Counted from the first letter of the stretch, positions 32,766 through 42,611 are shown. The stretch is DNA of 44,502 nt from Prevotella brunnea (GCF_008016795.1 NZ_SDIK01000059.1:1-44502), one strand, 5' to 3'. Notes: generated by a model not told the origin, from the letters alone. Made by a program: numbers and translations.

Positions 32766-32888
32766 AGCTGTTGATAGTTCTGTTTATTAGTTTATCAAAC
32801 TTACTGAGCTGTTGATAGTTCTGTTTATTAGTTTATCAAACTTATTGAGCTGTTGATAGTTCTGTTTATTATTTTATCAAACTTACTG
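32766..32888. repeat. Three 41-bp tandem repeats running into the htpG 3' end
   Basis: Units start at 32766, 32807 and 32848 with AGCTGTTGATAGTTCTG; a degenerate fourth start is at 32889 within htpG. The last unit overlaps the final codons and stop of htpG, so the repeat contains a copy of its 3' end (the bases for KRSVSLIK and the stop region). Confidence 0.75.
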
Positions 32889-34923
32889 AGCGTTTGATGA
32901 ACTTATCCAGCGCAGCCCCTTTCAGCATGCCATTTTGCAATAGGGCAAGATCTATAAGTTGGTGAATCGATTCGTTTTCTTTGGCATAGTTAGAGATTAT
33001 CGTTCTCTTTTCATCTTTTTTCTGTGCGATGGAGCTTTCCGTTTTCTTGAGGTCTTCTTTTTCCTCGTTTGTTATTTCTTCCGGCTTCTTCTTCCCTTGT
33101 TCTTGTCGAAGTACTGCCAATCGTGCTTGCAAACCTTTTATCTCACCGATTATCGGTTTGAGGTTGTCGTTTGTGTTCTTGTCGCTTTCTTCCAAAATCT
33201 TTTTAACGAGTGAATGGTCCGAGTTCAAAACAAGTGTATAGTTATCGGGCATCTGAGCATAGAAAGCCATTCCTTGTTGGAATTTGCTCATCTCTTTCAT
33301 TCTGCGCATATATTCATTTTGGGTAATGACAAGCGGTTGTGCCTGTTCTCCCAATGCTTGTACATCAACCATAAACTCTGTTTTCTTCATGTTAGGCATC
33401 TGTGTTTGGAAAGTCTCTACCAGCAAATCGCGTTGATTTTCGTTTAAGGTTTGTTTGGGGGTGTCTTCTTTGGCGATAATTCTGTCTATCACATCAGAAT
33501 CTACTCGGACAAAACGCGATTTCTCGAATTTTTGCTCGAGCATGGAAAAAGTAGGTACATCAAGTTGTCCGTCAGCAATGATAACCGAATAGCCTTTTTC
33601 TTTTGCTGCTTCTATGTAAGAGAATTGCTCCTCTTTCTCTGTCGAGTAAAGATAGATGAGCGTATCGTCTTTGTCTTTCTGGTTATCTTTGATGAGGCTC
33701 TTGTATTCTTCAAAGGTAAAATGCTTGCCATCGACATCTGTGAAGAGCGAAAAGTCTTTGGCACGGTCATAGAAATCGTTTTCCGACAACATACCATAGT
33801 TCACAAAGAGTTTCAAGTCGTTCCATTTCTCTTCGTATTCTTTTCTATTTTCCTTGAAGATACTGTTGAGGCGGTCTGATACTTTCTTCGTTATGTAAGA
33901 AGAAATTTTCTTTACGTTGGCATCGCTTTGTAAATAGCTGCGACTCACGTTTAAGGGGATGTCCGGCGAATCGATCACCCCATGCAGCAGAGTGAGAAAT
34001 TCCGGTACGATACCTTCCACCTGATCGGTAACAAATACTTGATTGGAAAAGAGTTTTATCTTGTTACGTTGCAATTCGATGTTGTTTTTAACGCGGGGGA
34101 AGTATAAAATACCGGTTAAATTGAACGGATAGTCCACGTTGAGATGAATCCAGAACAATGGCTCATCGTTCATTGGGAACAATGTGCGATAAAAGCTTTT
34201 GTAGTCTTCGTCTTTAATGTTTGATGGCGTTTTGGTCCATAGAGGCTCTACATTATTTATAATGTTATCTTCATCAGTTTCAACGTTTTTGCCATCCTTC
34301 CATTCCGTTTTCTTGCCAAACACGATAGGCACGGTCATGAATTTGCAATATTTGTTCAGCAGACTTTCTATTTTTTGTTTTTGTAGAAACTCTTTGCAGT
34401 CATCATCAATATGAAGGATGATGTCTGTTCCTCGTTCTTCTTTATTCGTTTCTTCCAACGAAAACTCCGGACTGCCGTCGCAGCTCCATTTTACAGCTTT
34501 TGCGTCTTCCTTATAACTCTTTGTGAGTATTTCTACTTTCTTTGAGACCATGAAAGCCGAGTAAAAGCCAAGTCCGAAATGACCAATAATAGCTTCAGCC
34601 TTGTCCTTATATTTATCAAGAAAGTCCGTTACGCCTGAGAAAGCAATCTGATTAATATATTTATCTATTTCTTCGGCATCCATACCGATACCATTGTCGC
34701 GAACGGTGAGTGTGCCCTCCTTTTCATCGACGATTATGCTAATTTTCAGATGATCTGTCTTGTCTTTGAAATCTCCGGTGATAGCAAGTGTCTTTAGTTT
34801 TCGAGTTGCATCAACGGCATTTGAAACGAGTTCACGCAGAAAGATTTCATGATCTGAATAAAGAAATTTCTTGATAACAGGAAAGATGTTTTCTGTTGTT
34901 ACGCCAATTTTACCTTTTTGCAT
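32869..34923 (-). CDS. htpG: Chaperone HtpG (bacterial Hsp90)
   Basis: A 684-residue cytosolic ATP-driven chaperone. N-terminal GHKL ATPase domain (about 1-220) with FLRELVSNAVDATRK, VRDNGIGMDAEEI and IGHFGLGFYSAFMV; middle domain with PLFWIHLNVDYPFNLTGILYFP and GVIDSPDIPLNVSRSYLQ; C-terminal dimerisation region ending DKFIKRSVSLIK. Slightly longer than E. coli HtpG, as usual in Bacteroidetes owing to charged insertions (KKPEEITNEEKEDLKKTESS). Monocistronic. Its 3' end is duplicated in the tandem repeats beyond the stop codon. Confidence 0.97.
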   Translation of the reverse strand: MQKGKIGVTTENIFPVIKKFLYSDHEIFLRELVSNAVDATRKLKTLAITGDFKDKTDHLKISIIVDEKEGTLTVRDNGIGMDAEEIDKYINQIAFSGVTDFLDKYKDKAEAIIGHFGLGFYSAFMVSKKVEILTKSYKEDAKAVKWSCDGSPEFSLEETNKEERGTDIILHIDDDCKEFLQKQKIESLLNKYCKFMTVPIVFGKKTEWKDGKNVETDEDNIINNVEPLWTKTPSNIKDEDYKSFYRTLFPMNDEPLFWIHLNVDYPFNLTGILYFPRVKNNIELQRNKIKLFSNQVFVTDQVEGIVPEFLTLLHGVIDSPDIPLNVSRSYLQSDANVKKISSYITKKVSDRLNSIFKENRKEYEEKWNDLKLFVNYGMLSENDFYDRAKDFSLFTDVDGKHFTFEEYKSLIKDNQKDKDDTLIYLYSTEKEEQFSYIEAAKEKGYSVIIADGQLDVPTFSMLEQKFEKSRFVRVDSDVIDRIIAKEDTPKQTLNENQRDLLVETFQTQMPNMKKTEFMVDVQALGEQAQPLVITQNEYMRRMKEMSKFQQGMAFYAQMPDNYTLVLNSDHSLVKKILEESDKNTNDNLKPIIGEIKGLQARLAVLRQEQGKKKPEEITNEEKEDLKKTESSIAQKKDEKRTIISNYAKENESIHQLIDLALLQNGMLKGAALDKFIKRSVSLIK

Positions 34924-35217
34924 AGTTTATCTTTGTTTTTTAATAATATTTTTTGTCTATAACTATACAAATTCTGTGCCAATACCCACAAAAGAAAACC
35001 ATCTAACCCAAGTTTCACTCTTTATTTCGTCCAATCCCCTTGTCTTTGCTGTTTCTGCATTTCGATTATGGACTTTGTGTCCTACAAATTTTTATTTTCC
35101 CGAATGGTTCATGTTTCAAGTTTAATTCAGAAATATTCTGTTAGTTCCTAACTAATTATTTATCAGTGTGATATATATTATTTATGCCTTTACATGGGGG
35201 AAATTTCGGCTAATTCC

Positions 35218-36519
35218 CTACAGTAGTGCGGGAAGTTCGAAAAGTCTTGTACCGTTGCTGCCTTTTATCAAGATGTATTTCCCTTCGGGTACCAGCCTTT
35301 CAATCTCCTTTTTCACCGCTTCCACATCCTTAAACTTTCGGAATTCGGTCTTGGTTTTCAAGAAGTTCTCGCCCACCAACCACACCTCCTCAATGCCGGC
35401 AACACAGATGCGGTCCACCACTTTTTGGTGTTCCTCTTCGCTTACCTCTCCCAGCTCGCGCATATCGCCGAGAATAGCCATTTTGTTTCCCACGTCCATC
35501 AGTCGGAAATTCTCTATGGCAGCCGCCATACTCGATGGATTGGCGTTATAGGCATCCACAATCAGCTTGTTGTGTTTGGTTTCCATGAGTTGCGACCGGT
35601 TGTTTTTTGGCGTGTATGTCTCCAACGCGTGGCAAATTCGTTGCGCATCTATGCCGAAATGCAGTCCGATGGCAATGGCAGCCAGCATGTTGTCAAGGTT
35701 GTAAGTCCCGATGAGGTGCGTGCGTACCTCTTTCCACTCACCTCCCGGCTCTTGCCATCTGAAGCACAGGAAGGGCGCACAGTCCATCAATTCTCCTCTT
35801 ACATTTGCCGTTTCGTCATAACCGTAAGTCATGATGCGGTTGAATTGTCTTTCGTCCGCCATCTTTGTCAGGTCGGCATTGCTCTCATTGAGGAAGAGCA
35901 GGCAGTTGTTGGCTTTCAGATAGTCGTAAAGCTCGCCTTTTGTCCGCTTCACCCCTTCGAAACTTCCAAATCCTTCAAGGTGCGCCCTCCCCACGTTCGT
36001 GATGAGTCCGCAAGTGGGTTCCACGTAGGTAACGAGTTTCTCTATGTCTCCCTCGTGCGAAGCTCCCATCTCTATCACGGCAATGTCGTGTTTGTCGTTC
36101 AGTCCCAAGAGTGTGCGTGGCACCCCCACATCGTTGTTGAAGTTGCCTTCCGTGTGCCACACGTTGAATTTTTCTGCCAAGACTGCCGATATGAGTTCCT
36201 TGGAAGTTGTCTTTCCGTTGGTTCCGGTGATGCCAATGACGGGTATGTGGAACTGTCGTCTGTGTTCGCGTGCCAACTCTTTATAGGTGGTGAGTGTGTT
36301 GGCAACGAGAATGTATCTGTCGTTGCCCGGCTCGGCATACCCCTCTTCGTCGATAACGGCATGGCTGCACCCTTTCTCCAGTGCCGCTTTTGCGAATTTG
36401 TTTCCGTCGAAATTCGCCCCTTTCAGTGCAATGAATATGCTTCCTTTCGGACAGTCGCGGCTGTCGGTGGTGATGACCGGATGTTTTTCGTACAACTTGT
36501 ATAGTTCTTGAATGTCCAT
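35218..36519 (-). CDS. murF: UDP-N-acetylmuramoyl-tripeptide--D-alanyl-D-alanine ligase
   Basis: A 433-residue cytosolic Mur ligase that adds D-Ala-D-Ala to UDP-MurNAc-tripeptide in peptidoglycan synthesis. N-terminal domain with TTDSRDCPKGSIFIALKGANFDG (typical of MurF), ATP-binding GITGTNGKTTSKELI, the central IEMGASHEGDIEKL, and the C-terminal VDAYNANPSSMAAAIENF and LGDMRELGEVSEEEHQ. The frame extends to 36618, but the ATG at 36519 gives the family N-terminus and lies 24 nt after a perfect promoter. It stands alone, away from a dcw cluster. Confidence 0.96.
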   Translation of the reverse strand: MDIQELYKLYEKHPVITTDSRDCPKGSIFIALKGANFDGNKFAKAALEKGCSHAVIDEEGYAEPGNDRYILVANTLTTYKELAREHRRQFHIPVIGITGTNGKTTSKELISAVLAEKFNVWHTEGNFNNDVGVPRTLLGLNDKHDIAVIEMGASHEGDIEKLVTYVEPTCGLITNVGRAHLEGFGSFEGVKRTKGELYDYLKANNCLLFLNESNADLTKMADERQFNRIMTYGYDETANVRGELMDCAPFLCFRWQEPGGEWKEVRTHLIGTYNLDNMLAAIAIGLHFGIDAQRICHALETYTPKNNRSQLMETKHNKLIVDAYNANPSSMAAAIENFRLMDVGNKMAILGDMRELGEVSEEEHQKVVDRICVAGIEEVWLVGENFLKTKTEFRKFKDVEAVKKEIERLVPEGKYILIKGSNGTRLFELPALL

Positions 36520-36542
36520 GATTTCCGATGTTTGTGGTGATG

Positions 36543-36573
36543 CAAAGGTACGGTAAATCGCAGAGACTTCAAA
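36543..36573 (-). promoter_or_regulatory. Promoter of murF
   Basis: On the minus strand TTTG (36573-36570), 19-nt spacer, TACCTTTG (36550-36543). Confidence 0.78.
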
Positions 36574-36730
36574 AGAAGTTCTGTGATTATTTCTCCTCAC
36601 GGCGTTAATTTGTCCCACCCCCTCAGGTTCCTTCCTTTATGTTGTGCGCTTCTGAAAGTTTGTCTTTCACACATCCGACCTGATCATCACCACGAAAAAA
36701 CATGACAAAATCAGTATCAAAATCATGCTT

Positions 36731-37038
36731 TGTAACACATTGATAATCAAGGTGGTATTAATCGAAATTTAAAAGCTTAGCTTTTGCACTCCGATACATG
36801 ACCTTTTGCATTGCAAAAGCTTACCTTTTGAAGGGCAAAAGGTAAGCTTTTGACAGATGAATGAAGAAATTTTAGGACATTATTGACCTTTTCCCATATT
36901 GTGGGAAAGGATTTTTGCGTTGTCAATGTCCCCAAAAACTAAAACAGCTGCTTGCCTTTTGTCTTGCCCGGACGGGCAGGTGCTGATATGAGTTCATGGC
37001 GAATGGCTTTTAGTTGGTAAATTGCCGAATAACAACCA
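36731..37038 (+). repeat. Dispersed intergenic repeat, copy F (with four 22-bp units)
   Basis: Reverse complement is collinear with 7081-7390: shared blocks include ATTGATAATCA, TAAAAGCTTAGCTTTTGC, ACATGACCTTTTGCATTGC, AAGAAATTTTAGGACATTAT, CAGGTGCTGA, ATGGCTTTTAGTTGGTAAAT and AACAACCA. The palindrome array occupies about 36771-36854 and has the same four 22-bp units in inverse order. The 770-nt gap between murF and cysS shows no other gene. Confidence 0.82.
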
Positions 37039-37293
37039 TCTGTAATTGAATGTTTCTAATGACCGTTCGTTGGGAAAAAGCACCCATGCGGTTTCTAATG
37101 ACCAATTTGGGATAATGCTATTTCACAAACAAATAGCCGGCAGCAGATTGTGTTTCGGAAACACAACAAGAGCCGGTATTCCGTTCGGGTTACCGACTCT
37201 TGTTGTTGGATGTGTGGTGAGGTCGTGAAATCTCCATTTTTTGCTGTGGAGTTCCCTTTCCTTGTGTGGGATTCCCATTTCTTTAGGAGGCTG

Positions 37294-38781
37294 TTACCGG
37301 TCTAATTTCCACGTAACGCCGTCTTTCGTGTCTTTCACTTGGAAGCCCGCATCGGCAAGTGCATCGCGGATTTGGTCGCTGACTGCCCAGTTTTTTTCTG
37401 CTTTTGCTTTGGCGCGTAGGTCGAGAACCATGTCCACCACCTTGCCGTATGCCTCCTCTCTTGCGCTGTTGTCGGTTTCTTTTTCGTTCATCAGTCCAAG
37501 AATATCGAACGCGAAGAGGCGCATTACCTCGGAAAGTTCCCTTAGGTCATCTTCGGCGATGCTTGCCTTGTGGTCTGCGATGAGATTGATTGTGTGGCAA
37601 GCCTCGAAGAGTGCGGAGATGACGGCAGGCGACATGAGGTCATCGTTCATGGCATCGTAGCACCTCTGTCGCAACCCACCGACAAATTTCTTTGTGTCGG
37701 CATCCGAATCGGCTGAGGTTTGAATGCGTTTCAAGTCGTCTATTCCGTTCATTAGCCGTTCGTAACCTTTCTGTGCAGCTTGTAAAGCCTTGTTGGAGAA
37801 GTCCACCGTTCCGCGATAGTGAGCCGACAGGATGAAGAATCGTATGGTCATCGGTGTGTAAGCCTGTTCCAATGTCTTGTGGTTTCCGGTGAAGAACTCT
37901 TCCAACGTAATGAAGTTGCCGAGCGATTTTCCCATTTTCTTTCCGTTGATGGTAATCATGTTGTTGTGCATCCAATATTTTACCATCTCATCACCCTGTG
38001 AAGCCACTACTTGGGCTATTTCGCATTCGTGGTGAGGGAACACCAAATCCATGCCACCGCCGTGGATGTCGAAATGTTTGCCTAAGTATTTGCGTCCCAT
38101 TGCCGTACATTCGCAATGCCAACCGGGGAAGCCTTCGCTCCATGGCGACGGCCATCGCATGATGTGTTCCGGCATGGCACGTTTCCAAAGGGCAAAGTCT
38201 GCTTGGTTCTTCTTCTCGCTTACACCTGCCAACTCTCTGGAATTGTTAATCATGTCGGTGAGGTTTCTGCCGGATAGCACCCCGTAACGATGGTCTTTGT
38301 CGTATTTCTTCACATCGAAATAGATGCTTCCGTTGCTCTCGTAGGCATATCCGTTCTTCAAGATTTCCTGAACGAGCTCCTCCTGTTCGATGATGTGTCC
38401 CGTGGCGTGTGGCTCTATGGAGGGCGGAAGCACGTTGAGCATGCGCATGGCGTCGTGGTAACGATTGGTGTAATACTGTGCCACCTCCATTGGTTCAAGC
38501 TGTTCCAATCGTGCTTTCTTCTCAATCTTGTCATCGCCTTCATCGGCATCGTGTTCCAAATGACCCACATCCGTGATGTTTCTGACGTAGCGCACCTTAT
38601 AACCGATGTGCCTGAGATAGCGGAACAGTAGGTCGAAAGTTATGGCCGGACGTGCATGACCCAAGTGTGGGTCGCCGTAAACAGTGGGTCCGCAGACGTA
38701 CATTCCCACGTTGGGTGCCGCAATTGGCAGAAAGCGTTCCTTCTGTCGGTGCAGCGTATTGTAAATCACTAAATTCTGCAT
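37294..38781 (-). CDS. cysS: Cysteinyl-tRNA synthetase
   Basis: A 495-residue class I aminoacyl-tRNA synthetase. HIGH-type motif PHLGH (38-42) in [17 protein letters not shown]; zinc ligands Cys30, the Cys in [10 protein letters not shown], and the FPHHECE block; KMSKS-type loop KKMGKSLGN (281-289). The C-terminal anticodon-binding domain ends with [33 protein letters not shown], strongly conserved in CysRS. Normal length. Monocistronic, with a -7 element 29 nt upstream. Confidence 0.97.
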   Translation of the reverse strand: MQNLVIYNTLHRQKERFLPIAAPNVGMYVCGPTVYGDPHLGHARPAITFDLLFRYLRHIGYKVRYVRNITDVGHLEHDADEGDDKIEKKARLEQLEPMEVAQYYTNRYHDAMRMLNVLPPSIEPHATGHIIEQEELVQEILKNGYAYESNGSIYFDVKKYDKDHRYGVLSGRNLTDMINNSRELAGVSEKKNQADFALWKRAMPEHIMRWPSPWSEGFPGWHCECTAMGRKYLGKHFDIHGGGMDLVFPHHECEIAQVVASQGDEMVKYWMHNNMITINGKKMGKSLGNFITLEEFFTGNHKTLEQAYTPMTIRFFILSAHYRGTVDFSNKALQAAQKGYERLMNGIDDLKRIQTSADSDADTKKFVGGLRQRCYDAMNDDLMSPAVISALFEACHTINLIADHKASIAEDDLRELSEVMRLFAFDILGLMNEKETDNSAREEAYGKVVDMVLDLRAKAKAEKNWAVSDQIRDALADAGFQVKDTKDGVTWKLDR

Positions 38782-38809
38782 GATAAATTGTATTTGTTTC
38801 TTTTAGCTG

Positions 38810-38817
38810 CAAAATTA
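38810..38817 (-). promoter_or_regulatory. -7 element of cysS
   Basis: TAATTTTG on the minus strand, 28 nt before the ATG. Confidence 0.5.
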
Positions 38818-38860
38818 CAAAATAAATGTAAGTCCAGCCACTTATCTATCTAAAAATTAT

Positions 38861-38868
38861 TAACTTTG
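38861..38868 (+). promoter_or_regulatory. -7 element of pncB
   Basis: TAACTTTG, 40 nt before the ATG at 38909; the -33 box is not clear. Confidence 0.5.
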
Positions 38869-38908
38869 CATCATTCATCTATCTCAACCATGAGAGAAAA
38901 TCAGGCTT

Positions 38909-40129
38909 ATGCAACAAATCATTCAGCATTTTACCGATAACGATGCCTATACGTTCAGTTGTCAGTACTACGTGCTTCAGACTTATCCGCGTTCCGAAGT
39001 GGAATATACCTTTTTCGACCGTAATCAGACGGTTTATCCTGAGGGCTTTGCCGAACAGTTGAACGAGCAGTTGGGCTATATGCCACAAGTTGTCATCACG
39101 GAAGAAGAAGTGGAATTCATGGCTCGCAAGATGTATTTTCTGCCCGAATGGTACTTCACGTTCTTGCGGGGGTATCGTTTTAATCCACACGAGGTTAGCG
39201 TAACGCAGGATGAAGAAGGTCATCTGGATATTTCCGTTCGCGGAATGTGGTATTCTGCCATCATGTGGGAAATGCCCATCCTAAGCATTATTTCCGAACT
39301 GATGCACAACCTGCGAGGCGAAATGGCGACTTACGACCCCATGCGGGAACGAGAACGTTGCGCGGAGAAAACGAGAAAGTTCCTTTCCGGCGGACTTGCG
39401 CTGGGCGATATGGGTACACGTCGCAGGCTTTCGTTCGACCATCAGAACATGGTGGTTCGCACAATGGCTGAAATCTCGGCGGAAGGCGGATACCGGGATG
39501 CCGATGGATTTCATCCGTGGACCGGTAAATTCACCGGAACAAGTAACGTGTATCTCGCCATGAAATACGACCTTACCGCCATTGGAACCATGAGTCATCA
39601 AATCATTGAATTTGAAGAGAATGTCAGCGGTATCTTTGAATGTAACTTCAACGTGATGAAGAAGTTTAGCGACGTATATGATGGCGACAACGGCATCTAT
39701 CTTTACGATTGTTTCGGCGACAAAGTGTTTTTCAGCAACTTGTCAAAACGCATGGCAATGATGTTCACCGGCTTGCGTGTGGACAGCGGCGTGGAAGAAG
39801 AGCAATTGGAAAAGATTATAGGGAAATACAAATCGCTGGGCATCGATCCTGCCACTAAGCAAGTAGTGTTCAGCAATGGCTTGGACATTGATCGCGCCAT
39901 GGAAATTCATCGGTATGTGAATGGGAGAGTAAAGGACAGCTATGGTGTGGGGACGTTCCTTACTTGCGACGTGGAGGGGGCAGAACCCATGAACATTGTC
40001 GTGAAACTGACACGAATGCGCATAACGCAAAATAGGGAATGGCACGACTGTGTGAAGCTGTCATGCGACAAGGGAAAGACATTGGGCAATCCGGAGAAGT
40101 GTGCTTACCTGATGAAACTATTGGAATAA
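38909..40129 (+). CDS. pncB: Nicotinate phosphoribosyltransferase
   Basis: A 406-residue enzyme of NAD salvage that joins nicotinate to PRPP, with ATP hydrolysis, to give nicotinate mononucleotide. Family features: the N-terminal NDAYTFSCQYYVLQTYP, RGMWYSAIMWEMPILSIISEL, the loop FTGTSNVYLAMKY, AIGTMSHQ with the His (His230) expected to be phosphorylated, and DVEGAEPMNIVVKLTRM with the C-terminal VKLSCDKGKTLGNPE. Length fits the bacterial PncB group. Monocistronic and convergent with the C1 protease gene. Confidence 0.94.
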   Translation: MQQIIQHFTDNDAYTFSCQYYVLQTYPRSEVEYTFFDRNQTVYPEGFAEQLNEQLGYMPQVVITEEEVEFMARKMYFLPEWYFTFLRGYRFNPHEVSVTQDEEGHLDISVRGMWYSAIMWEMPILSIISELMHNLRGEMATYDPMRERERCAEKTRKFLSGGLALGDMGTRRRLSFDHQNMVVRTMAEISAEGGYRDADGFHPWTGKFTGTSNVYLAMKYDLTAIGTMSHQIIEFEENVSGIFECNFNVMKKFSDVYDGDNGIYLYDCFGDKVFFSNLSKRMAMMFTGLRVDSGVEEEQLEKIIGKYKSLGIDPATKQVVFSNGLDIDRAMEIHRYVNGRVKDSYGVGTFLTCDVEGAEPMNIVVKLTRMRITQNREWHDCVKLSCDKGKTLGNPEKCAYLMKLLE

Positions 40130-40218
40130 GCGCGACAAAAGTCGATTCGTTGAAAAGAACAGAGAAGTCGTTGAAAAGAATTTGCGTCTTGCGTTTGCAG
40201 TAACTGTCTCTGACGACT

Positions 40219-41262
40219 TCACCGGGGAATGTAAACGGCAATGGTCTTTAATCGCACGTAGTTGGCACTGAGGTACATAAAGCCCCGATAGGGGTTGTTT
40301 GTCCCCCAACTATTCTTGCACAAAAAATATTTATTGCCCGCTTCATCGTGTGCCAATCCAATGATTTCCATGCAGTGGTCATCGGTTGTCTTGTGTCGTT
40401 CGAACGCTTCTTGGCGTTGCTCCTGTGTTACTTTCCCACTCTCATCGTCGAGCACGGCAAAGCCCCTGCCGAACGAGAAGCCCCTTTCCGAAACATCGCC
40501 TTCCCAACAAACGGGATGACCGCCATACAGACTGCGTTCTATTCGTTGCATCATGGTGTCGAGTGGCACATTGAGGAATGTGTCATGGAAGTAGTTGTCG
40601 GGCACTTCCAATGGGAAACGCTCGTTGAAAGGATGATGGGTGAAGCTGGTCAAAGCCGTGTATTCGTCATCACGACACACACTTCGGGCAAATTCCTGTG
40701 GAGTATAAACAGCTCCATACATGAACACTTGTTTCGGTGCATAGCCTATCTCGTTGTCCATGAGTTCATTGATGAGGCTCATCTGTATCTCCGGATTGGA
40801 TGAAAGTGGGGAGTGAATGGCTTGTTCCAACTTGCGAACGAGTTTGTTATAATTGGTTTGAGTTTTCCGGTGGTAAGCGTCGAAGTGTTGAAGTCCGTAA
40901 TTTTGAATTAAATCTATCAGCATACCTGCCATGCCCCGTGTGGTGAAGTTGTTGCTTTGCAGGCAGAATGGCATTCGGTTCTTTCTTGAAAATAATTTCT
41001 CTCTTACTTGTTCCGTCAGATATGTTCGCGCGGCATAATCCACGCTGAGATGTACGGAGTCGCCTCGCATGATGTGTTCCGTTTCAATGGTTGCCAACAT
41101 GGCATATACCCAGCAAAGCGAACTCCTGCCTTGACTCTTTACGGGCGTGGTGTTCAAGCGGATGTCGTTGGTAAACCGCCTTGGACCGGCAAAGTCGTTC
41201 TTCTGCTTTTCACATCCTGTGAACAGCATTATGATGAGGAGAAGGAAAGCTATTCTTTTCAT
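40219..41262 (-). CDS. Papain-like (C1B/bleomycin-hydrolase-type) lipoprotein peptidase
   Basis: A 347-residue lipoprotein (MKRIAFLLLIIMLFTGC; lipidated Cys17). The mature protein has a papain-like triad: Cys50 in PVKSQGRSSLCWVYAML, His296 in DDHCMEIIGLAHDE and Asn317 in LCKNSWGTNN, with the Gln of the oxyanion hole just ahead of the Cys. The spacing and the H-C-M and KNSWG motifs resemble C1B (bleomycin hydrolase/PepC) enzymes, but these are usually cytosolic and about 450 residues, so this is a shorter, membrane-anchored variant. The open frame begins with TTG at 41274; ATG at 41262 or 41268 is more likely. A TATCTTTG lies at 41272-41279. Confidence 0.83.
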   Translation of the reverse strand: MKRIAFLLLIIMLFTGCEKQKNDFAGPRRFTNDIRLNTTPVKSQGRSSLCWVYAMLATIETEHIMRGDSVHLSVDYAARTYLTEQVREKLFSRKNRMPFCLQSNNFTTRGMAGMLIDLIQNYGLQHFDAYHRKTQTNYNKLVRKLEQAIHSPLSSNPEIQMSLINELMDNEIGYAPKQVFMYGAVYTPQEFARSVCRDDEYTALTSFTHHPFNERFPLEVPDNYFHDTFLNVPLDTMMQRIERSLYGGHPVCWEGDVSERGFSFGRGFAVLDDESGKVTQEQRQEAFERHKTTDDHCMEIIGLAHDEAGNKYFLCKNSWGTNNPYRGFMYLSANYVRLKTIAVYIPR

Positions 41263-41271
41263 ATTCATTTG

Positions 41272-41279
41272 CAAAGATA
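41272..41279 (-). promoter_or_regulatory. -7 element of the C1 peptidase gene
   Basis: TATCTTTG on the minus strand, only about 10 nt before the ATG at 41262, implying a very short leader. Confidence 0.45.
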
Positions 41280-41335
41280 CTGAAAATAGTAATAATCCGA
41301 TAATTTGAAAATGAGAAATTCTAAGATATTTTACT

Positions 41336-41343
41336 TACCTTTG
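41336..41343 (+). promoter_or_regulatory. -7 element of the U32 peptidase operon
   Basis: TACCTTTG, 11 nt before the ATG at 41355 and 17 nt before the second ATG at 41361. The leader would be very short. Confidence 0.5.
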
Positions 41344-41354
41344 CAAAGTAAACA

Positions 41355-42611
41355 ATGACAATGGATATACAGGAATATGAAATCATGGCACCCGTTGGCT
41401 CGCGAGAAAGTCTCGCGGCAGCCATCCAAGCAGGTGCGGGATCTATATACTTTGGTATCGGGCAGTTGAATATGCGCTCGCATTCGGCAAACCATTTCAC
41501 CATAGCCGACCTGAAAGAAATAGCCGATATGTGCAATTCGCGTGGCATTAAGACCTATCTTACCGTGAATACGGTAATCTATGATGAAGACCTCGTTGCA
41601 ATGCGGGAAATCATTGACGCGGCGAAAGAGGCTGAGATAACGGCGGTGATAGCGAGCGACGTGGCGGTGATGACCTATTGTGGGCAGGTGGGCATGGAAG
41701 TTCACTTATCAACACAACTTAACATCTCAAACATTGAGGCACTGAAGTTTTACGCTCGGTTTGCCGATGTTGCAGTCTTGGCACGCGAACTCAACATGAA
41801 ACAGGTGGCAGAAATCTACCGACAAATAAGGGAACAAGACATTTGCGGCCCTCATGGCAAACCGATTCGCATTGAAATGTTCTGCCATGGAGCATTCTGT
41901 ATGGCTGTTTCGGGCAAGTGTTACATGAGTCTTCATGCCGCCAATCGTTCTGCCAATCGGGGTGAGTGTGTACAGATTTGCCGCCGTTCCTATACGGTTA
42001 CGGACAACGAGACCGGCAATCAGCTGGAGATAGACAATAAATACATCATGAGTCCCAAAGACCTGAAGACGGTTCGGTTCATTGACAAGATGATGGATGC
42101 CGGTGTAAGGGTATTCAAAATAGAAGGGCGCGCGCGCGGACCTGAGTATGTTTATGAGGTGGTTACTTGTTATAAAGAAGCTATCCGGAGCGTTCTCGAC
42201 GGCACTTTCACAGAAGAGAAGAAAGACGCATGGGACCAACGACTCGAAACGGTGTTCAATCGCGGCTTTTGGGATGGATATTATCAGGGACAGACGATGG
42301 GCGAATGGACAAAGATATACGGCAACAAGGCTACGGAAAAGAAAATGCTCGTGGGCAAGGTCATTAAGTATTTCTCCAAGTTGGGCGTTGCGGAACTCGC
42401 TGTCGAGGCGGCAGAGATTGTGCGTGGTGAGAAGATGCTTATCACCGGACCGACCACCGGCGTGATGAAGTTCAATGCCGAGGAGATACGTTACGAGTTG
42501 AAACCCGTTGAGAGAGCCGAGAAAGGTTGGCGTGTGTCGGTACCCGTTCCCGATAAGGTGCGCCCGAACGACAAGGTCTATAAGTTCGTGAAGACCGGAA
42601 TGGAAGAATAA
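41355..42611 (+). CDS. U32 family peptidase (TrhP/RlhA-like)
   Basis: A 418-residue protein of family U32. Seen: N-terminal barrel start YEIMAPVGSRESLAAAIQAGAGSIYFGIGQLNMR, VHLSTQLNISN, and the signature RIEMFCHGAFCMAVSGKCYMSLH...NRGECVQICRR, whose four cysteines are expected to hold an iron-sulfur cluster. FKIEGRARGPEYV follows. U32 proteins were named peptidases, but characterised bacterial ones act in RNA hydroxylation (tRNA TrhP, rRNA RlhA) or ubiquinone hydroxylation. Which applies here is open; without ubiquinone genes in view an RNA target is likelier. First gene of a probable operon with the DoxX-like, SufE and methyltransferase genes. Confidence 0.88.
   Translation: MTMDIQEYEIMAPVGSRESLAAAIQAGAGSIYFGIGQLNMRSHSANHFTIADLKEIADMCNSRGIKTYLTVNTVIYDEDLVAMREIIDAAKEAEITAVIASDVAVMTYCGQVGMEVHLSTQLNISNIEALKFYARFADVAVLARELNMKQVAEIYRQIREQDICGPHGKPIRIEMFCHGAFCMAVSGKCYMSLHAANRSANRGECVQICRRSYTVTDNETGNQLEIDNKYIMSPKDLKTVRFIDKMMDAGVRVFKIEGRARGPEYVYEVVTCYKEAIRSVLDGTFTEEKKDAWDQRLETVFNRGFWDGYYQGQTMGEWTKIYGNKATEKKMLVGKVIKYFSKLGVAELAVEAAEIVRGEKMLITGPTTGVMKFNAEEIRYELKPVERAEKGWRVSVPVPDKVRPNDKVYKFVKTGMEE

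Noticed and set aside
35425..36504. A 359-codon plus-strand frame opposite murF
   Set aside because: Long, but it is the antisense of a clear MurF protein and shows no domain of its own.
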